DNA of 64,000 nucleotides, from the NCBI RefSeq assembly GCF_000004075.3, contig NC_026659.2, forward strand, positions 1,674,001 to 1,738,000, in the 5' to 3' direction. The notes below the pieces were generated by a model. The model ran no database searches. It was not told where the DNA came from and saw nothing but the letters and a program-made list of their open reading frames with translations. Position numbers and translations under genes: made by a program. The DNA is from Cucumis sativus (Eukaryota > Streptophyta > Magnoliopsida > Cucurbitales > Cucurbitaceae). Positions 25,806 to 39,369 of the stretch are shown here, one piece after another (within the stretch, counting starts at the first letter, position 1; each line of letters opens with the position of its first letter).

Positions 25806-28490
25806 AACTTTCTTTTTCCACTACATATCTTTGTGTGTAAATTCTGGATTAAACATGTGATATCTAACATCATGACCAGAATTCTACTGTAGAGCCATGT
25901 TGTCTATTTGAATAGAATCTTAAGCAGGCTTTTCACTTGCTTTTAGGACAGGAAACTGTGTAATGCTTTGGCCTGATTCTGTCATGCATTTTATTTGTAT
26001 AGTTCAGTCTCAATTTATTTCTATTTATCTATAGAACTGACACATTATTCTGACGTTTTTACTATATTATAAAGTTGTTGATAAACTACACAGGTGAATG
26101 AGTAATCTAACTAACCTATCAAGATTGTGGATCTTTTATTAGAATAATAATGTCTATCAAGTGCTAAACTATTTAATGAGTTTATCACTTAAATATATCT
26201 CTTACATTGTTATTAACACTTGTGAAAATTAAGAAATCGATATTTTGACTCGATATAGATGGATAGATACTAAACCTTTGGAACATGATCCATGCCTTCT
26301 CATGTGGGAAAGTCATCCATGAACATAGTGTTTTTTTTTTTCTTTTCCTTTTTTAAGTATAAGGTCTCGTCATTGTTACATTTCTCATGCTTCCCACTCA
26401 TCGTGTTAATTTCGTAGATTCGTACTCTTTTTCTTTAAAAAAAGTTGATATTAAAAGGAATCAAATATAAAAATCAACACCTTTTTCTACTTTATGAAAA
26501 AGATATTGAAAATGAATTCCTTTAAACTTAGGCTACTTACCAGATATGACTTGTGTTTTATCTTACGTTAACCATGAATAACGGTACATGTTTTTTTATA
26601 GGGATAATTGCAAAATTAAAAATTAAATTCAAAATAATTAAGTATATAACCATCATTTACAATTACCCCATTTTATATTTATTAGAGTTTTTTTTTATAT
26701 TCTCTCATTTTCCATCCTCCAACCACTCTACTAATTTCAATAATAAAAGTAAAAATAGTCCATCACATATATACAAAAAATTACAGAGGAATTGTATAAT
26801 ATTAATCTAATTTTAATTTTAAATTTAGAAATATTGTTGATCTAACATAGTTCAATTGGTCAAAACATATATTGATTTAATGACTAGTTCGTTTTTTTAT
26901 ATAAAAAACAATATTGTAATTAAATGGACCATTAAATCTTAATTTTTTTATTAGTGTCCTTTTTTTCTTAAATTTGATGTAATTATAATATAGATTTTAA
27001 ATCCGTTAGTCAAATAACCTTGTTTTACACATTCAATATGTACTACTCGATCCAAATTAGACTGAGTTGTTAGTTTTGTTCTCTAAATTAGGTTGAATTT
27101 TTTCTATCTTATTGAGTTGGATTATGTCCGTTATGGAGTGAAATAACTATTTATATATAATTGACTTTGCTTAACATATTCTTCTCTCGAGATTAATGTT
27201 TTATTTTGTCTTTATTTAAATTTTATAATATTTTAATTAATTAAATAAGTTTATAGAAAAATCACCAAATAGTAAATATTTACAAAATATTTAAAATTTT
27301 TAAATTCTATCGATCACATACACCGTTATTCAATTATTGATAAAATATAAAATTTTACTATATTTTAATTAGTATTGGTTAGTTGAAAAATATTCCTAAA
27401 TTTAATTATCTTGAATTAATAAAAAAAAACTTAAACTCAATTAAAGGAAAGTACAAATTCCAAACGGTCAAATGTAATCAATTATGTCAATTTTGTAATT
27501 TGACCTAAATTGCACTTATTTCTATGCGGTGTGATTAGCACCTAAATATTTTTTATAAGAATCGTAAGCGTATGGAAGTGTAAATTTGAATAACTTAATG
27601 ATAAATCATAAATCATTTTGAAGAGTATGGCGTCCACAATGATAAATCATGCCAAAAATATATCTTAGAGGCGTGATTTATGGTGGAGAGTTCATTTGCA
27701 TATTTAAATGGTTGAGATTATTTTTTCTATTTTCTATTTCCTTTGCATTTTCAAATGCAAAGATATGTGGGAATCTTTCGTTATTAAAGTTTGCATTTTC
27801 TAAAGAACAATATTATAAGTAAAAAATCCAAATCTATCTCCAACTATGTAAATATACTTTTTCAATCCAATCATTTCATTTTGCTTTTCTTCTTGAAAAA
27901 AAATGTTATTTGCTTTCTTTAATACTTTTGTAACTATTTAATCTCTATATTTTAAATTTTGTAACAAACAATTTAGTTATTATACAATTTGAAGTCATTT
28001 TTTATTATATTATAACGTAGATTATGTAATTTATAAAAAATATTAAAGCTTTAATTAGTTCCTCGATTTTTAAAAGAAATAATCTTATTAAATAATTTTT
28101 TTTAAAAAAAATAAACTTCACGAGAGAAAACCGTAAAAACAAAATTAATTAAATATATTTATTTTTTAGGAAGGGAGATATTTTTCAAATATTCTATTTT
28201 TAACAATTTTTTAAAATTAATTTTATGATATAAATTAAATTGTTACAAAATTTTAAAGTACAAACATAACTTAAAATTACGAATCAAAATTGAATGATGA
28301 AATATTGATTTGGTAAAAGTAAATTTCAAGGAGGAAAAGCAAATTTTAATAATTTTTTTAAAGAACATTTTAGTTTGAATTAAATATGATAATATTCTCA
28401 ACCTTTATTTATTTTAGAGGGAAAAAGTTAATCTCCATTGATGATAAATGTAGAAAAGAAAAAGAAACCTCATCTTCCGGAAAATGTTAA
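25806..28490. other. Intergenic A/T-rich region, no gene seen
   Basis: The first few hundred bases are 3' flank of the DUF4378 gene. The rest is very A/T-rich with dense stops. A stretch at about 27260-27420 resembles the repeat found at 7690-7960 in word content. No open frame over about 85 codons has protein-like composition. Confidence 0.55.
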
Positions 28491-28494
28491 TTAG

Positions 28495-28622
28495 TATATA
28501 AATTAATAAGAAGAAGAAGATTCCGTTTGGAAAAATACGGAATTGCCCTTTTGCCTCAACCCTATAACGAACCGTCATTTATGGCCCCCGCTTCCCGCCA
28601 AACCAAACCCCATTAAACCCTA
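28495..28622 (+). promoter_or_regulatory. Candidate core promoter of the GMP synthase gene
   Basis: A TATA-like TATATAAAT lies at 28495-28503, about 235 bases upstream of the start codon. A telo-box (AAACCCTA) is at 28615-28622, followed by a C/T-rich leader. Telo-boxes near transcription starts are a known feature of plant genes for the translation machinery and growth-related metabolism. Transcription probably begins near 28530, but this is not measured. Confidence 0.4.
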
Positions 28623-28736
28623 ATTTTATCTTTCTCTGATTTTTCTTCAAACCGTTGGCTCTCCGTCTCATTGGTCACACTCTCTCTGCTACAGCAGCCA
28701 CCTTCTTCAACCTCTCTCTCAATCCATCTCCCATCA

Positions 28737-31700
28737 ATGGACCCTAAAGAAGTCAAGTCTGATTTGGTTTTGATTCTCGACTTTGGTTCACAATACACCC
28801 ACCTCATCACTCGTCGGATTCGGAGCCTCTCTGTTTTTTCTCTTTGCATTTCGGGTACTTCGTCGCTTAAAGCCATCACTGATCTCAACCCACAAGTTGT
28901 TATTCTCTCTGGTGGCCCTCATTCTGTCCATGCTTGTGATTCCCCGAGTTTCGCTTCTGGGTTTGTCGAGTGGGCGGAGGCGAATGGGGTTTATGTTTTG
29001 GGTATTTGTTATGGGCTTCAGTTGATTGTGCAGAGGTTGGGAGGTGTGGTGGAGGTTGGGGAGAAGCAGGAGTATGGGAGAATGGAGATTGAGGTGGAGA
29101 AGGCTAATGGGTTGTATGGGACTAAGAGGGTTGGAGACCGGCAAGTTGTTTGGATGAGCCATGGAGATGAGGTGGCGAAACTTCCTCAGGGTTTTGAGGT
29201 GGTGGCAAGGAGTCAACAAGGGGCAGTCGCGGCTGTGGAAAATCACTCCAAGAGGTTTTATGGGTTGCAGTATCATCCGGAGGTAATGGGGTTCATTTTT
29301 TTTAGAACTTTGCACTTTGTACTCTGTTATTTAACTATTGGAATCCTACTTTCTTTTTCTGTGCGTTTCTTGTTTCTTGTTTTGCTTTAATGTTCATTTT
29401 TTTTCAGGTTGAAGTTTGACCTCAGATTTGTTTTGATTCCGGAGATTTCCACCTCAACTTTGTTTGTGTTTTTTGAACTTCGGATTTTGTGCGTGTGTGA
29501 TAGCTCGTCCAGAAAAAAAAAAAAAAAAAAAAAACCAGGTCGAGTAGATAGAACCTGCGTTGTGTTTATGAAATGGACGACCTGTGTTTGGGCTTCACCT
29601 AAAATATAAACATTTTACCGGAGCTGCGCTTTCAAAACATTATAGTCTTTGATGAGGTTTCATCTTGGTTGAAAACTCTGCAGGCTTTTTCTATGCCCTT
29701 GGATTCTTTTTTTTTTCTTTTCTAAATGAAAACAGTTGTTTCTATCAAAAAGTTATTATGTGGCTTCAGTGGATTACTTGTAAACTGATTTCAAGTACTC
29801 ATCTTCAACCCAGATTTTTGTTTTCTCAGATTTCTGCAATGTATGGGTTTGTTGGTTGTGGCTTTTGTAAATTAATTTTGCTGGGCCAACATATCCCTGG
29901 TTGAAGAATAGTGTTTTTATGATTGATAACTATGTTCTATCACTTATTATTGTAAGCTTGAGATGTATAATAATGCAATTTTTTAATGGGAAGGGGGATT
30001 GGCATAATTTAATCTTGCTAAGTGATGAACTGATGGGGGATCATTCGTGGCATACTGATCAGGTATTGTCAATATGAGAAGTTTAACTTGTTGTATCTTG
30101 TGTAGGTGACACATTCACCAGAAGGAATGGAGACGTTGCGTTATTTTCTCTTTGATGTCTGCGGGATTACTGCTAACTGGAAGATGGAGAATTTACTAGA
30201 TGAAGAAATTAATATAATCAAAGAAACTGTAGGTCCAGACGATCATGTCATATGTGCATTATCAGGAGGTGTGGATTCAACAGTTGCTGCGACTCTTGTT
30301 CATAAGGCAATTGGGGATAGGCTTCACTGTGTTTTTGTCGACAATGGTCTATTGAGGTACAAAATTAGACTTTATATCCTGAAATAAGACTTTGGTTGAC
30401 TTTTATTTATATTATTATGCTATAAAAAGAAGAGGAAAACTGCATGATACGTACTTTGGCCTGTTTTTTAATTCATGGGATGATCGCTCAGTGGTCATTT
30501 CTCCATGAAGTTGAGGTCACTGGATCCCATGCTTCTCTTATTTACTGTAATAACTATAACTGTGAATCTTGATTTCAGTGTTATTACTGTTCCTTTGTGA
30601 TTATGGGGCAGGTATAAAGAAAGAGAACGTGTTATGGAAACCTTTGAGAGAGATCTACATCTGCCTGTTACTTGTGTTGATGCAGTTGACCAATTTCTTA
30701 GCAAGCTTAAAGGTGTCACAGATCCTGAGGTTAAAAGAAAAATAATTGGAAAGGAATTCATTTCTATTTTTGATTCATTTGGCCATGACCTAGAACTTAA
30801 AATTGGTAAGAAGCCTTCATACTTGGTCCAAGGCACATTGTATCCTGATGTAATTGAATCTTGCCCACCACCTGGATCTGGAAAAACTCACTCCCACACA
30901 ATCAAAAGTCATCATAACGTTGGAGGACTTCCCAAGGACATGAAACTGAAACTTATTGAGCCACTTAAACTCCTCTTTAAGGATGAGGTAATGGTCTTGA
31001 CCTTTTACAATGCTTGTTTTTGGTTTATATCACATTCTGTATTTATTGATATTTGAAAATTCATTTCTTAAGGTACGCCAACTTGGGAAAATATTGAATG
31101 TTCCTAATGCATTTCTAAAGCGTCATCCTTTTCCTGGGCCTGGCCTTGCTGTACGGGTGTTGGGCGATGTAACAGAAGGCAATGCATTAGAAGTTCTTCG
31201 CCAGGTAAGACAAAACTTTGAGTTGTTTGGAGACAAAACTGTTGCTTTTCCAGTTTGTGAAAAAATATTTAGTTTGCTGTAATTATCCTTGCAGGTTGAT
31301 GAGATTTTTATTCAATCAATCAAGGATGCTGGGCTTTATGATTCGATATGGCAGGCATTTGCAGTGTTTTTACCTATAAAATCAGTTGGAGTTCAAGGTG
31401 ATCAAAGGACCCATTCTCATGTTGTTGCTTTGAGAGCTGTTACAAGTCAAGATGGAATGACTGCAGATTGGTAAAAATCCTTGGACCCTGTTCACTATAC
31501 GAAACTATGTTGAATACTGTATTTTGCTCCTAGCTTCAAGTGGGGATGCAAAGTTAAATTGACAAAATTAGTACAACTATGTAGGCCTCCATGTGATGTA
31601 GCTTTTGTTAATTCGTGTTTGTTCTACATCTCCTTTCAATAGAAACTAACTAAATTCTTTGCATTTTATAATCTCTGGTGGTAGTTTCTCGTATTTTCTA

Positions 31701-31995
31701 TCTTGAATATGTTCCCCCACTCCGCTCCATGCTCATGGACTCTTGCATGATGTTCCATTATGCCTCAACTCCCTCTTTGTTGTTTTCTTTTTTTTTGCAT
31801 CATAGTGTATATTTATTGATTGAATAATCTGTTTTCAATCTCTTATAAAGTCTGGGATATTGACCATTCAGGTTTAATTTTGAGCACCAGTTCCTGGATA
31901 ATGTGTCGAGAAAAATCTGCAATAGTGTTCGAGGCGTAAACCGGGTTGTTCAAGACATTACATCGAAACCTCCATCAACAATTGAATGGGAATGA
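28737..31995 (+). CDS. GMP synthase (glutamine-hydrolysing)
   Basis: Six exons: 28737-29282, 30106-30356, 30612-30987, 31073-31204, 31295-31470 and 31872-31995, giving 1605 nt and 534 aa. The enzyme converts XMP, ATP and glutamine to GMP, the last step of de novo guanine nucleotide synthesis, normally in the cytosol. The N-terminal class I glutamine amidotransferase has the nucleophile in G-I-C-Y-G (Cys91) and the partner site Y-H-P-E (179-182), which ends exon 1. The ATP-pyrophosphatase domain has S-G-G-V-D-S at 235-240. The C-terminal dimerisation domain contains [11 protein letters not shown] and ends in T-I-E-W-E. Length matches the usual 520-540 aa. The first ATG of the frame opens M-D-P-K, as in other plant homologues; an in-frame TTG lies upstream but is not needed. 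All catalytic motifs are intact. Confidence 0.97.
29513..29534. repeat. 22-base A run in GMP synthase intron 1
   Basis: An uninterrupted run of 22 A residues lies in the first intron (29283-30105), in coding-strand orientation. It is probably a slippage-prone homopolymer. The surrounding sequence gave no recognisable retroposed gene. Confidence 0.9.
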
Positions 31996-33249
31996 GATCT
32001 CTGCTCCAAGTTTTGGTCTTGATCATGGAAACCTGATCGTTTAAATAATTTAGTCTATGCTTGGTTGTCTTGTGGTAATGTAGCTGAATTTTATCGAAGT
32101 TATTATTTTATAGATTAATAAAATAGCAGGATTTAGCCATCGTAGATCAATCTTCTACCAAACTGTTCGAAGGAACACAGGGCAGAGTTGAGGTTGCATA
32201 GCTTCATTTGTTGAAGTAATGATCAATCTGTGAGTACCAGCTCTTTGCCATTGAATTGTGATGCTAGAAGTGTGTTTGGATTGACTCAATGTTTAAAAAA
32301 GTGTTTATAACAAAAAAAAAAAAAGTACAAGATTTAGAGAGTCCTTCCAAATGTACCATTAATTTTAATCATAGTATGATTGTGGAAACATATACTTGAG
32401 AACACATGTTCTCATGTTCATTTATAAAGTTGTCAATCTTAAAATAATTCAATTGCTTAGACATTCTTTTAATCGGGTGCATTTTATCCAGAGTTGTAAA
32501 GTTTATTGTGAAAAATAAATTGAGTAATATGAAGTTACTCATAAATATGAAAAGTTGAGATAGATTATAAAAGAAATATAAAAATATAGAATTACTGAAT
32601 TGTTTAGTTTAGGTCCCTTTTACGACCATCTTGTTTTCTGTTTTTAAAAGTTAACTTTGGCGTTAGGCTTAAAAGATGTTGGGCTGAGTTCTTTGTAGAA
32701 GGGTGTTTACATTGTCCACATTACATTGTTTACTTTATACACATTTTTTTAAAGCTAATAACAAGTCAGTAATATTTAGAAAGTTGATAACACAAATGAA
32801 ACAAAATCCTAAGTCCTTAATTTGGACTTCTGTGGATAAGAGATTATATCCTGAGAAATCTATACGCGCGTCTTTAAACTTTAAAAGAAAAATTGCAATC
32901 CAAAATTTACAACATGACTCTCACATCTGCCAAAATTATAGATTACTTAAATAAAAATATAGCACTTTATTAAACCATACTTCAAAATTCATTTAAGATG
33001 GAATTATCCATTAAGTCCTTTTTTCATCATTCAATACGAACTTCTCATTTGCTTGTTTCTCATCAAGAAGTGACATGAGTTTTGGAGCTTGACATATCTA
33101 TCCGCATTCAAATATTAAAGCAGCTTAAAATTTGTAGGTTGACCATAAAAGGACAAAAATAAAACAAAATCCGCAATAATTTCCCTGTTGAAATGGTTGG
33201 GGGTAGGTGTTCCATCCACAAATTGGGCAGGAGAAAATAGGACCATTCT
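31996..33249. other. 3' flanks between convergent GMP synthase and TyrRS genes
   Basis: An AATAAA at 32117-32122, 122 bases after the GMP synthase stop, is a plausible polyadenylation signal. The rest is A/T-rich and non-coding as far as can be seen. The minus-strand TyrRS gene ends at 33250, so the two transcripts converge here. Confidence 0.5.
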
Positions 33250-36200
33250 TCACCTAGTGACTCGGTACGCCTGCATAACACGATAAACAGCTCTAGATAA
33301 ATTTTCCTACAGGTAAAATTAATACATTTCGAATTTGAGAATTAATTTCTAATGAGCAGTTCTTAAATCTTCTTAGTTCAGGCCACAGTGGAAACCCAGG
33401 GAATTGGGCCATGTGCATAATGGATGAAAAAGTACCACTAAACCTTGCCTTTACTTCAATAAAACCTCAAATCTTCTAAAAGTTGCAGTATTACCATTTA
33501 CATACATATTTCAAAACTATACATGTGGCTTTCCAAATTTCTTTTCTAGGTCATGGCCAGACCATTCTATTGCCCAATTTTCATAAAAAAAAATTAATGG
33601 ATTTCTAATCCAAGGAGTAGTCACGAGACATTTATGGATCAAGAGTAATACTACAACTTCTGAAAAATATGAGTATTTTTAAGCAAATGGCAAAGTGAGT
33701 TCACTCTTTGTAATTTAGCCAAAATAATTTTAAGAGTCGTTAAGACAAACACATACCTTGACCCTCTTCAATAAATCTTTGGCATTGCTATCATTTTTGA
33801 AGTGATCTCGTACGGGCTGCAGATGGAATGAAATCAATCATAGCTTTATAGGTAGCTGAGGGTAATAAGAATCAAGTAAATTCCTAGCTGTATTACTACC
33901 CTTTTCACTGAAAAGTTGTTTGTATTTTCATGAAAATATGAAGCTTCTTAAGTTATGCTTAGATGTTTAACGTTTCGTCAGATGAAATTGCAAGAACGTG
34001 AATAAATGCTAAAGAAACCATATGTGTCAGGAGGAGAAGACACAACGGTTGACTTAGCACTAGCCAAACTCCAAAGTACTGAATTGATGGTTATTTATGG
34101 CTTTCTAGTCTCTACCAACGGCATCATAGACCAATTTGCATTTTGCAATTAGGTACTCATGATGATCTAATAAGATTGTTTGCACAAAAACCATAATAGT
34201 GTATTGTACTGTAGTAAAGCAAAGTGATGACTACAACCAATTCCAATAACAGTATGTACTCATGGAATAATATTGTGCAGAAATGACATACCTCCAATAT
34301 CTTATTCAAAGCCTTAGACAACGCTGGTTTGAGATCACCTGGATGCAGTTCTCCTGCTGCGTAGTCAGAAACCAATTCTTCGAAGGTTGAGAAGGTCCTG
34401 CAATATTTCAAAACAATAAATGAATAGGAGGTCACAGCATATTTTATAACTAAAATTTAGGATCGTGATATAGGAGGAGAAAGAAACAAGAATAAATTTA
34501 TAAATCTCCTCAAACTTACTTATTTCCACCATGATCTGCATTTCGTTCCACGGTGAACTCCTTGAACCAAGGGAAAATAAGGTACTTTATGTATTCTAAG
34601 CATGGATTCCCTTCCACGATCAATGGAGGGCAATATGCTTTCTTTATCTTTAAATTCACTTCTGCCTAATGTGGCCAGATGAACAAGTTAGAAAACAGAT
34701 CTACAATATCACAAGCTAGCCTCAGAATCAAACACTCGGTCAAGTCAGCCTATAACTATACACAATCATAAGAATAAAGATGTAATTTTTATTCCCCTCT
34801 GCACCTGGGATTCTTATTTAGATCTATCAAACCTACACGCTAGCAAAACTGCACCGCCACCCTAACTTCCTCTACACATGGGATGCTCAATTTCCCCTCT
34901 AATGCCTTACCTCATCGTCTTCCATAAATATAGAGGATGATGGATCACTTTTAGACATCTTCTCCTGCCCCTGCTGTAAGCCCGGCAACATATCTGCATC
35001 CACCATTGACATCACATTAATTTGCTAATATCACAAGCATCAGCAAGATTAATAAGAACTGATGACTTAAGAGCATACGATGTGATAGGATGATAGGCTT
35101 GTTTTTCCTCTTGATGTCATCGCAATACTCTCTTGCAAGGACATTTACTTTCCGTTGATCCATTCCCAGTTGACAGATGTCAGCCTGTTGCAATGGAATG
35201 GAACATCTGGTTAACAAAAAATCATTAAAATCTCGCCGTACATTCCAGCATATAACGAAATAGACAACCTATATCACCATGAACTTTTAATTGCCACACA
35301 AATATATTATGCAGCATTCATACCAAGTGACATCTTTGTCTCCTTATGATATGAGGAGAAAAATGCATGTCAACAAACTACATGAAAGTTGAAAGAGAAA
35401 AAACCTTCAGGAAAAAAATGTCAGCACATTGCATGCATGGGTAGAGAATTTGAGCAGCAGTCAATTCATCCTGTTCATTTCTTCCCATAATTTGGCTACA
35501 CCTGCAGAGGGGGGATGGAGGACAGGAAGCAAACCATGAGCCAATATTATTGCAGAATGCAGATTAAACATAAGTACACAACGAGCACCTTTCAGAAATA
35601 TATACCTAATTATCCTTGGAAGCTTGTTTCTCCTAGCGATATCCATTACAAGGGGCCAGTATTCCCCTGCCCTAGAGTTAATCTCCTTTGAAGACCACAA
35701 AAATTCAACCTTACCTCCTTCCAGATCCATCCCAACTGCTTTCCATATCTCAATTAGATAACGGCCAACAGTCTCGATTTTCTTCAGATCACCCCCCATT
35801 TTGTTGTTGAGCTGAGCAAACCAATCTGCAATCCAGATTTTCACTCTGCACCCAGCAGAAGTAAGCTTGTTGACATTTATTGCCTTCATCACTCCCTGTG
35901 TAAGGGAACAAAGGCACATAAATCAGCAATTCATATTCAACGGACACTTGGGTGGGGGAAACTCACTTGGAAATTATTCAATTTCCATTACGTTTTAGAC
36001 TAAACTAAAAATTGCTTGGTCCCCTTTTTTTTTTCTGCTGAAATTCATGTTGTGAACAGGGTAGATTGCCACAGAAAATCAAAACCCAATTCACTTAGTC
36101 TATAGCTACCGTTTCGAATTAAAACGCAACACAATTCATTGAAATACAACAACTTAAGGACCCAACTCAAAGATTCCTGTAAAATTTACCTGAGCAATAT

Positions 36201-36547
36201 GCATTCTCCCAGATGGTTCGAACCCATCATAGCACACTGGTTCCGGCTTCTTATCAAGCAAGTTCCGCAGCTCATCTTCTTGAATACACTCTTCCCCAAC
36301 ACTTCTAACAATTTGGTACTTCTCCTCCAAACTCAATCTGTAGAAAAATACAGTACAAGTCATGTAAATTCCAATTCAGATGCAAATCAAGGGAGAAATG
36401 GATACGAAAACAATAAGTGTCAAACACAAAAACTTCATACTGGTTTGAAGAGTTGGATGAACAAGCCGGCTCCTGAACTTTCGCGTCTGAGACTGAGAGG
36501 GACTGTAAGTCCTCGGATGGAGCTTGCGTAGGTGCTTCTGTCGCCAT
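33250..36547 (-). CDS. Tyrosine--tRNA ligase, cytosolic type
   Basis: Ten exons on the minus strand: 36441-36547, 36190-36337, 35606-35895, 35405-35501, 35079-35184, 34911-34993, 34520-34665, 34292-34397, 33757-33816 and 33250-33306, giving 1200 nt and 399 aa. The enzyme charges tRNA-Tyr. It is a class I synthetase with the HIGH-equivalent P-S-G-R-M-H-I-A-Q ending at residue 85 (end of exon 2) and K-M-S-K-S at 261-265. The first ~40 residues are a low-complexity Ser/Ala/Glu-rich extension with no clear organelle transit signature. The sequence type (E-P-S-G-R-M-H-I-A) is the eukaryotic/archaeal form rather than the bacterial/organellar form, so a cytosolic enzyme is likely. It ends in Y-R-V-T-R. 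The ATG at 36547 is used; an in-frame GTG just upstream is not a likely start. Confidence 0.95.
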
Positions 36548-36749
36548 TGAAGCCACTGCTTGGAACCTTTTGATTTGAATGAATTTTCAAATCAAAATGA
36601 ATTTGAAATCTCGTCTTGATCCAAAATATTTGCAATTTCAGGATTTGAGTGTGGCTGCCGCAAGGAGTTAGGTTTAGAAAAAACTTGATTGGGTGGCGAT
36701 GGCGGCTGCCATGGGTAAAAACTGATAAAATGAAGAATACACACCTCTC

Positions 36750-36757
36750 TAGGGTTT
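36750..36757 (-). promoter_or_regulatory. Telo-box upstream of the TyrRS gene
   Basis: On the minus strand the sequence reads AAACCCTA about 200 bases before the TyrRS start codon, preceded by an A/G-rich stretch. The same element occurs in the convergent GMP synthase gene. Telo-boxes are known near the starts of plant translation-related genes. Confidence 0.4.
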
Positions 36758-37668
36758 TTCTTTTTCTTTTTTTTGTTTTGGTTCTTTGTGAATTTACAAA
36801 TATAAAACAAAATTTAAACTGTTTACTTTTTGTATAATAAAAAAATATTTTCACACGTTATGGAGTTATCCTTCTTCACCTTCAAACCAAATGTGATACA
36901 CCCACGTTTGTTCACCATCCAAAATAGACCATCGAAATCAATCCGCATCGAAATCAATCCGTATTTACAGTCGATGCTCACTCCAATCGAGCCTACACTT
37001 CTCCAATAAAAAACCGAATGTTTCTTTCATTGTATTTGCATAAATTCTCGCTTTCTTTCTAGCTATGTTGTTCGGCTACCTATCTCTTTTTCTACTTTCT
37101 TCTTTTTACGATCTTCAAACCTAAAAGAATAATATTGAAATAATTATAAGAACACCGTTGAGGCACGAAACAAAAAGAATTCTACCTCTAGATAAGTTTA
37201 ATTATGGAGAAACACTATTAGCAACACAGTGGTTGTGTTTGATCTCTTGGAGTTCATTTGGACTAGAGAGATGAATATGATGTCGTTAAAACGTTGACTC
37301 CTTGTCTATTTTAAAAGGTCAAGATGTTCTAATTGTGATTGTAAATGTCACAATAGTAATTAAAAGTTCATCAAGATTTTCTAATTATAATTTAATTTTA
37401 TCACGGTCTACTTTGTCTATCTTGGACAAATAACAACAGAGTTATTATTGTTTTTTATCTCAAATAGTCAATGTATAGTTTAATACATGTTATTCTTTTT
37501 ATTTTCCATCTTCTATTTCAGCTTTTTCATCTTCTTGAACTTCAATTTATTATGTCTTCAAGTGTATAATGGAAAGTAAGAATTTTAAAATTCTTGGATA
37601 GTAATTTGGGATAAGAAATCGGTAGAAAAATAGATGATTCTCATCATCTATCATACACAAATATAGAC

Positions 37669-37689
37669 CACTATATATTATATATAGTG
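37669..37689. repeat. Short A/T palindrome
   Basis: CACTATATAT and its reverse complement flank a single central base, giving 10-bp arms. It lies inside a repeat-like stretch (about 37580-37820) with further 'tctat/atag' word pairs, so it is probably part of a foldback-type element. Confidence 0.6.
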
Positions 37690-39301
37690 ATAGAAATGGT
37701 TTGAAAAATATTAAAAACATCATATTCAACTTCATACACATGCTAGATAACAAAGATTGTGATATATTTTTGTCTATCCCATAGACAGAAATAGATTTAT
37801 AACAATCTATTTTTTTTTTACTTAAAAAATACATTATTATAATTACACACAACTGAGTTTGAAATTGTTGGAATTTTAAATTGTTAGATATTTTACTAAA
37901 TTGTGATATATATTAAAAAAATAACTAATTCTTTAACATAATTCGACAATAAAATATGAGTATAGTTAAAATCAAAATAAAAAAATAAAATACGAGTATA
38001 GGTACCATGGTAGTTGTTTGTTCGATTTCTTACACTCTCGAAAATTAAATTATTTTAAAGACTTCGATCGTTTGAAGATATAAACATAACTTTAGTAACA
38101 TTCACGCATTTTGGTTCTTCAAAGTAATTATGTGCATTCAATCGTATGGTCAAATACTATAGACTTGATCACATTCGTATAAATCAATATACATGTAAGT
38201 TCACCTCTATGAACGTGTTTTTTTTTTTTTTTTTGTAAAATTTTGCACAATTACACTCAATTAAAATTTTCAATTAATTTTCTTCTTTTAAACACTTGAG
38301 CCTTGGCCAGAGTTAAATTCTAATAATTTGAAATCATTTTCTTTAAATTAAATCATTAGATTTTAAATAATTTAAAAATCCAAAAGGAAAGAACATTTCC
38401 TTTGATTTTACACGTGAGAGGAATTACTTTATTTGAAAAACTATGATAGCATTTGAGAGTTTTTTTTTTCTATATATATATTATTCAACTATATATTGAA
38501 GGGAATTAAATTATACAAATAACCTTCAAGGTATTATCAACAAATAAGAGGCAAATTATAACTTTTTGAAAGTTTGAACTAAGTGTTTCAAACGCAAACG
38601 ATAATCTTTTAACTTTTATGTACAAAGACTCTCGAGACATTTTATAATAATACAGACATACAATATTCATTTATAATTAATTACATTATTTGTTCCTATG
38701 TAATTAGTAATTACGATGTTTTTTTTTTTTTTTTTTGCCTTGTTTGATAAAATCATGTCGTCCAACTATCTACAACAACAATGACTTAATTATTTTTACA
38801 TTGCCAAACTAGATCTTTCAATTTACCAAAACGAGCTTATTTTATTGACAAAAAATAAGAAAAAATTAAATATCGTAGAGGAGAGAGACAACTATCGTCG
38901 ATAATTATTTTATATAATTTTTTACTTTTCGAGTTTAATACAAACTTCATCTTTACGTATATCTATCTTTTTTTTTTACATTTATCGCTTAACTTTGTAT
39001 TCTCATCCTAATCTAATTTTCATGTTTGTTGAATAATTTCACCTTAAAATTATATACCAAAAACACAAAATCCTCAACTACTATAATATACAACAAACAA
39101 CCTTTGCTTTTAACACGGGAATTTGCATGCATTTATTTATATATATCATATGTCATAACACATAAAATTAAGAACCATATTGTATACTTACCTGGCCTTT
39201 TCTATGCTCACATTAAACTTTTAGGAATATATAAAGTAAAAATTTATAGAAATATGATTAATAGACACATATACATATCAAATAAATTTTTACACTACTT
39301 T

Positions 39302-39369
39302 AATTTAACTAGCTGTAACTAATTTGGTATAAAATAAAATTTAACTAGTCGTAACAGGTATAAAATAAA
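39302..39369. repeat. Two-copy tandem repeat, about 30-36 bp
   Basis: The words 'ttaactagctgtaac ... ggtataaaataaaa' are followed at once by 'tttaactagtcgtaaca ggtataaaataaaa'. The first copy has a few extra bases in the middle. It is a local duplication in non-coding DNA. Confidence 0.6.

Noticed and set aside
28671..28736. Upstream in-frame start for GMP synthase
   Set aside because: The codon is TTG and the C/T-rich sequence looks like leader; homologues begin M-D-P-K.
29535..29610. Processed retrogene next to the 22-A run in GMP synthase intron 1
   Set aside because: The adjoining sequence shows no recognisable coding similarity and no target-site duplication was seen.
36205..36225. GGTTCGAACCC resembling a tRNA T-loop
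   Set aside because: It is coding sequence of TyrRS (G-F-E-P-S) and no acceptor or anticodon stems surround it.
36548..36556. Upstream GTG start for TyrRS
   Set aside because: Plant nuclear genes rarely use GTG and a good ATG is three codons downstream.
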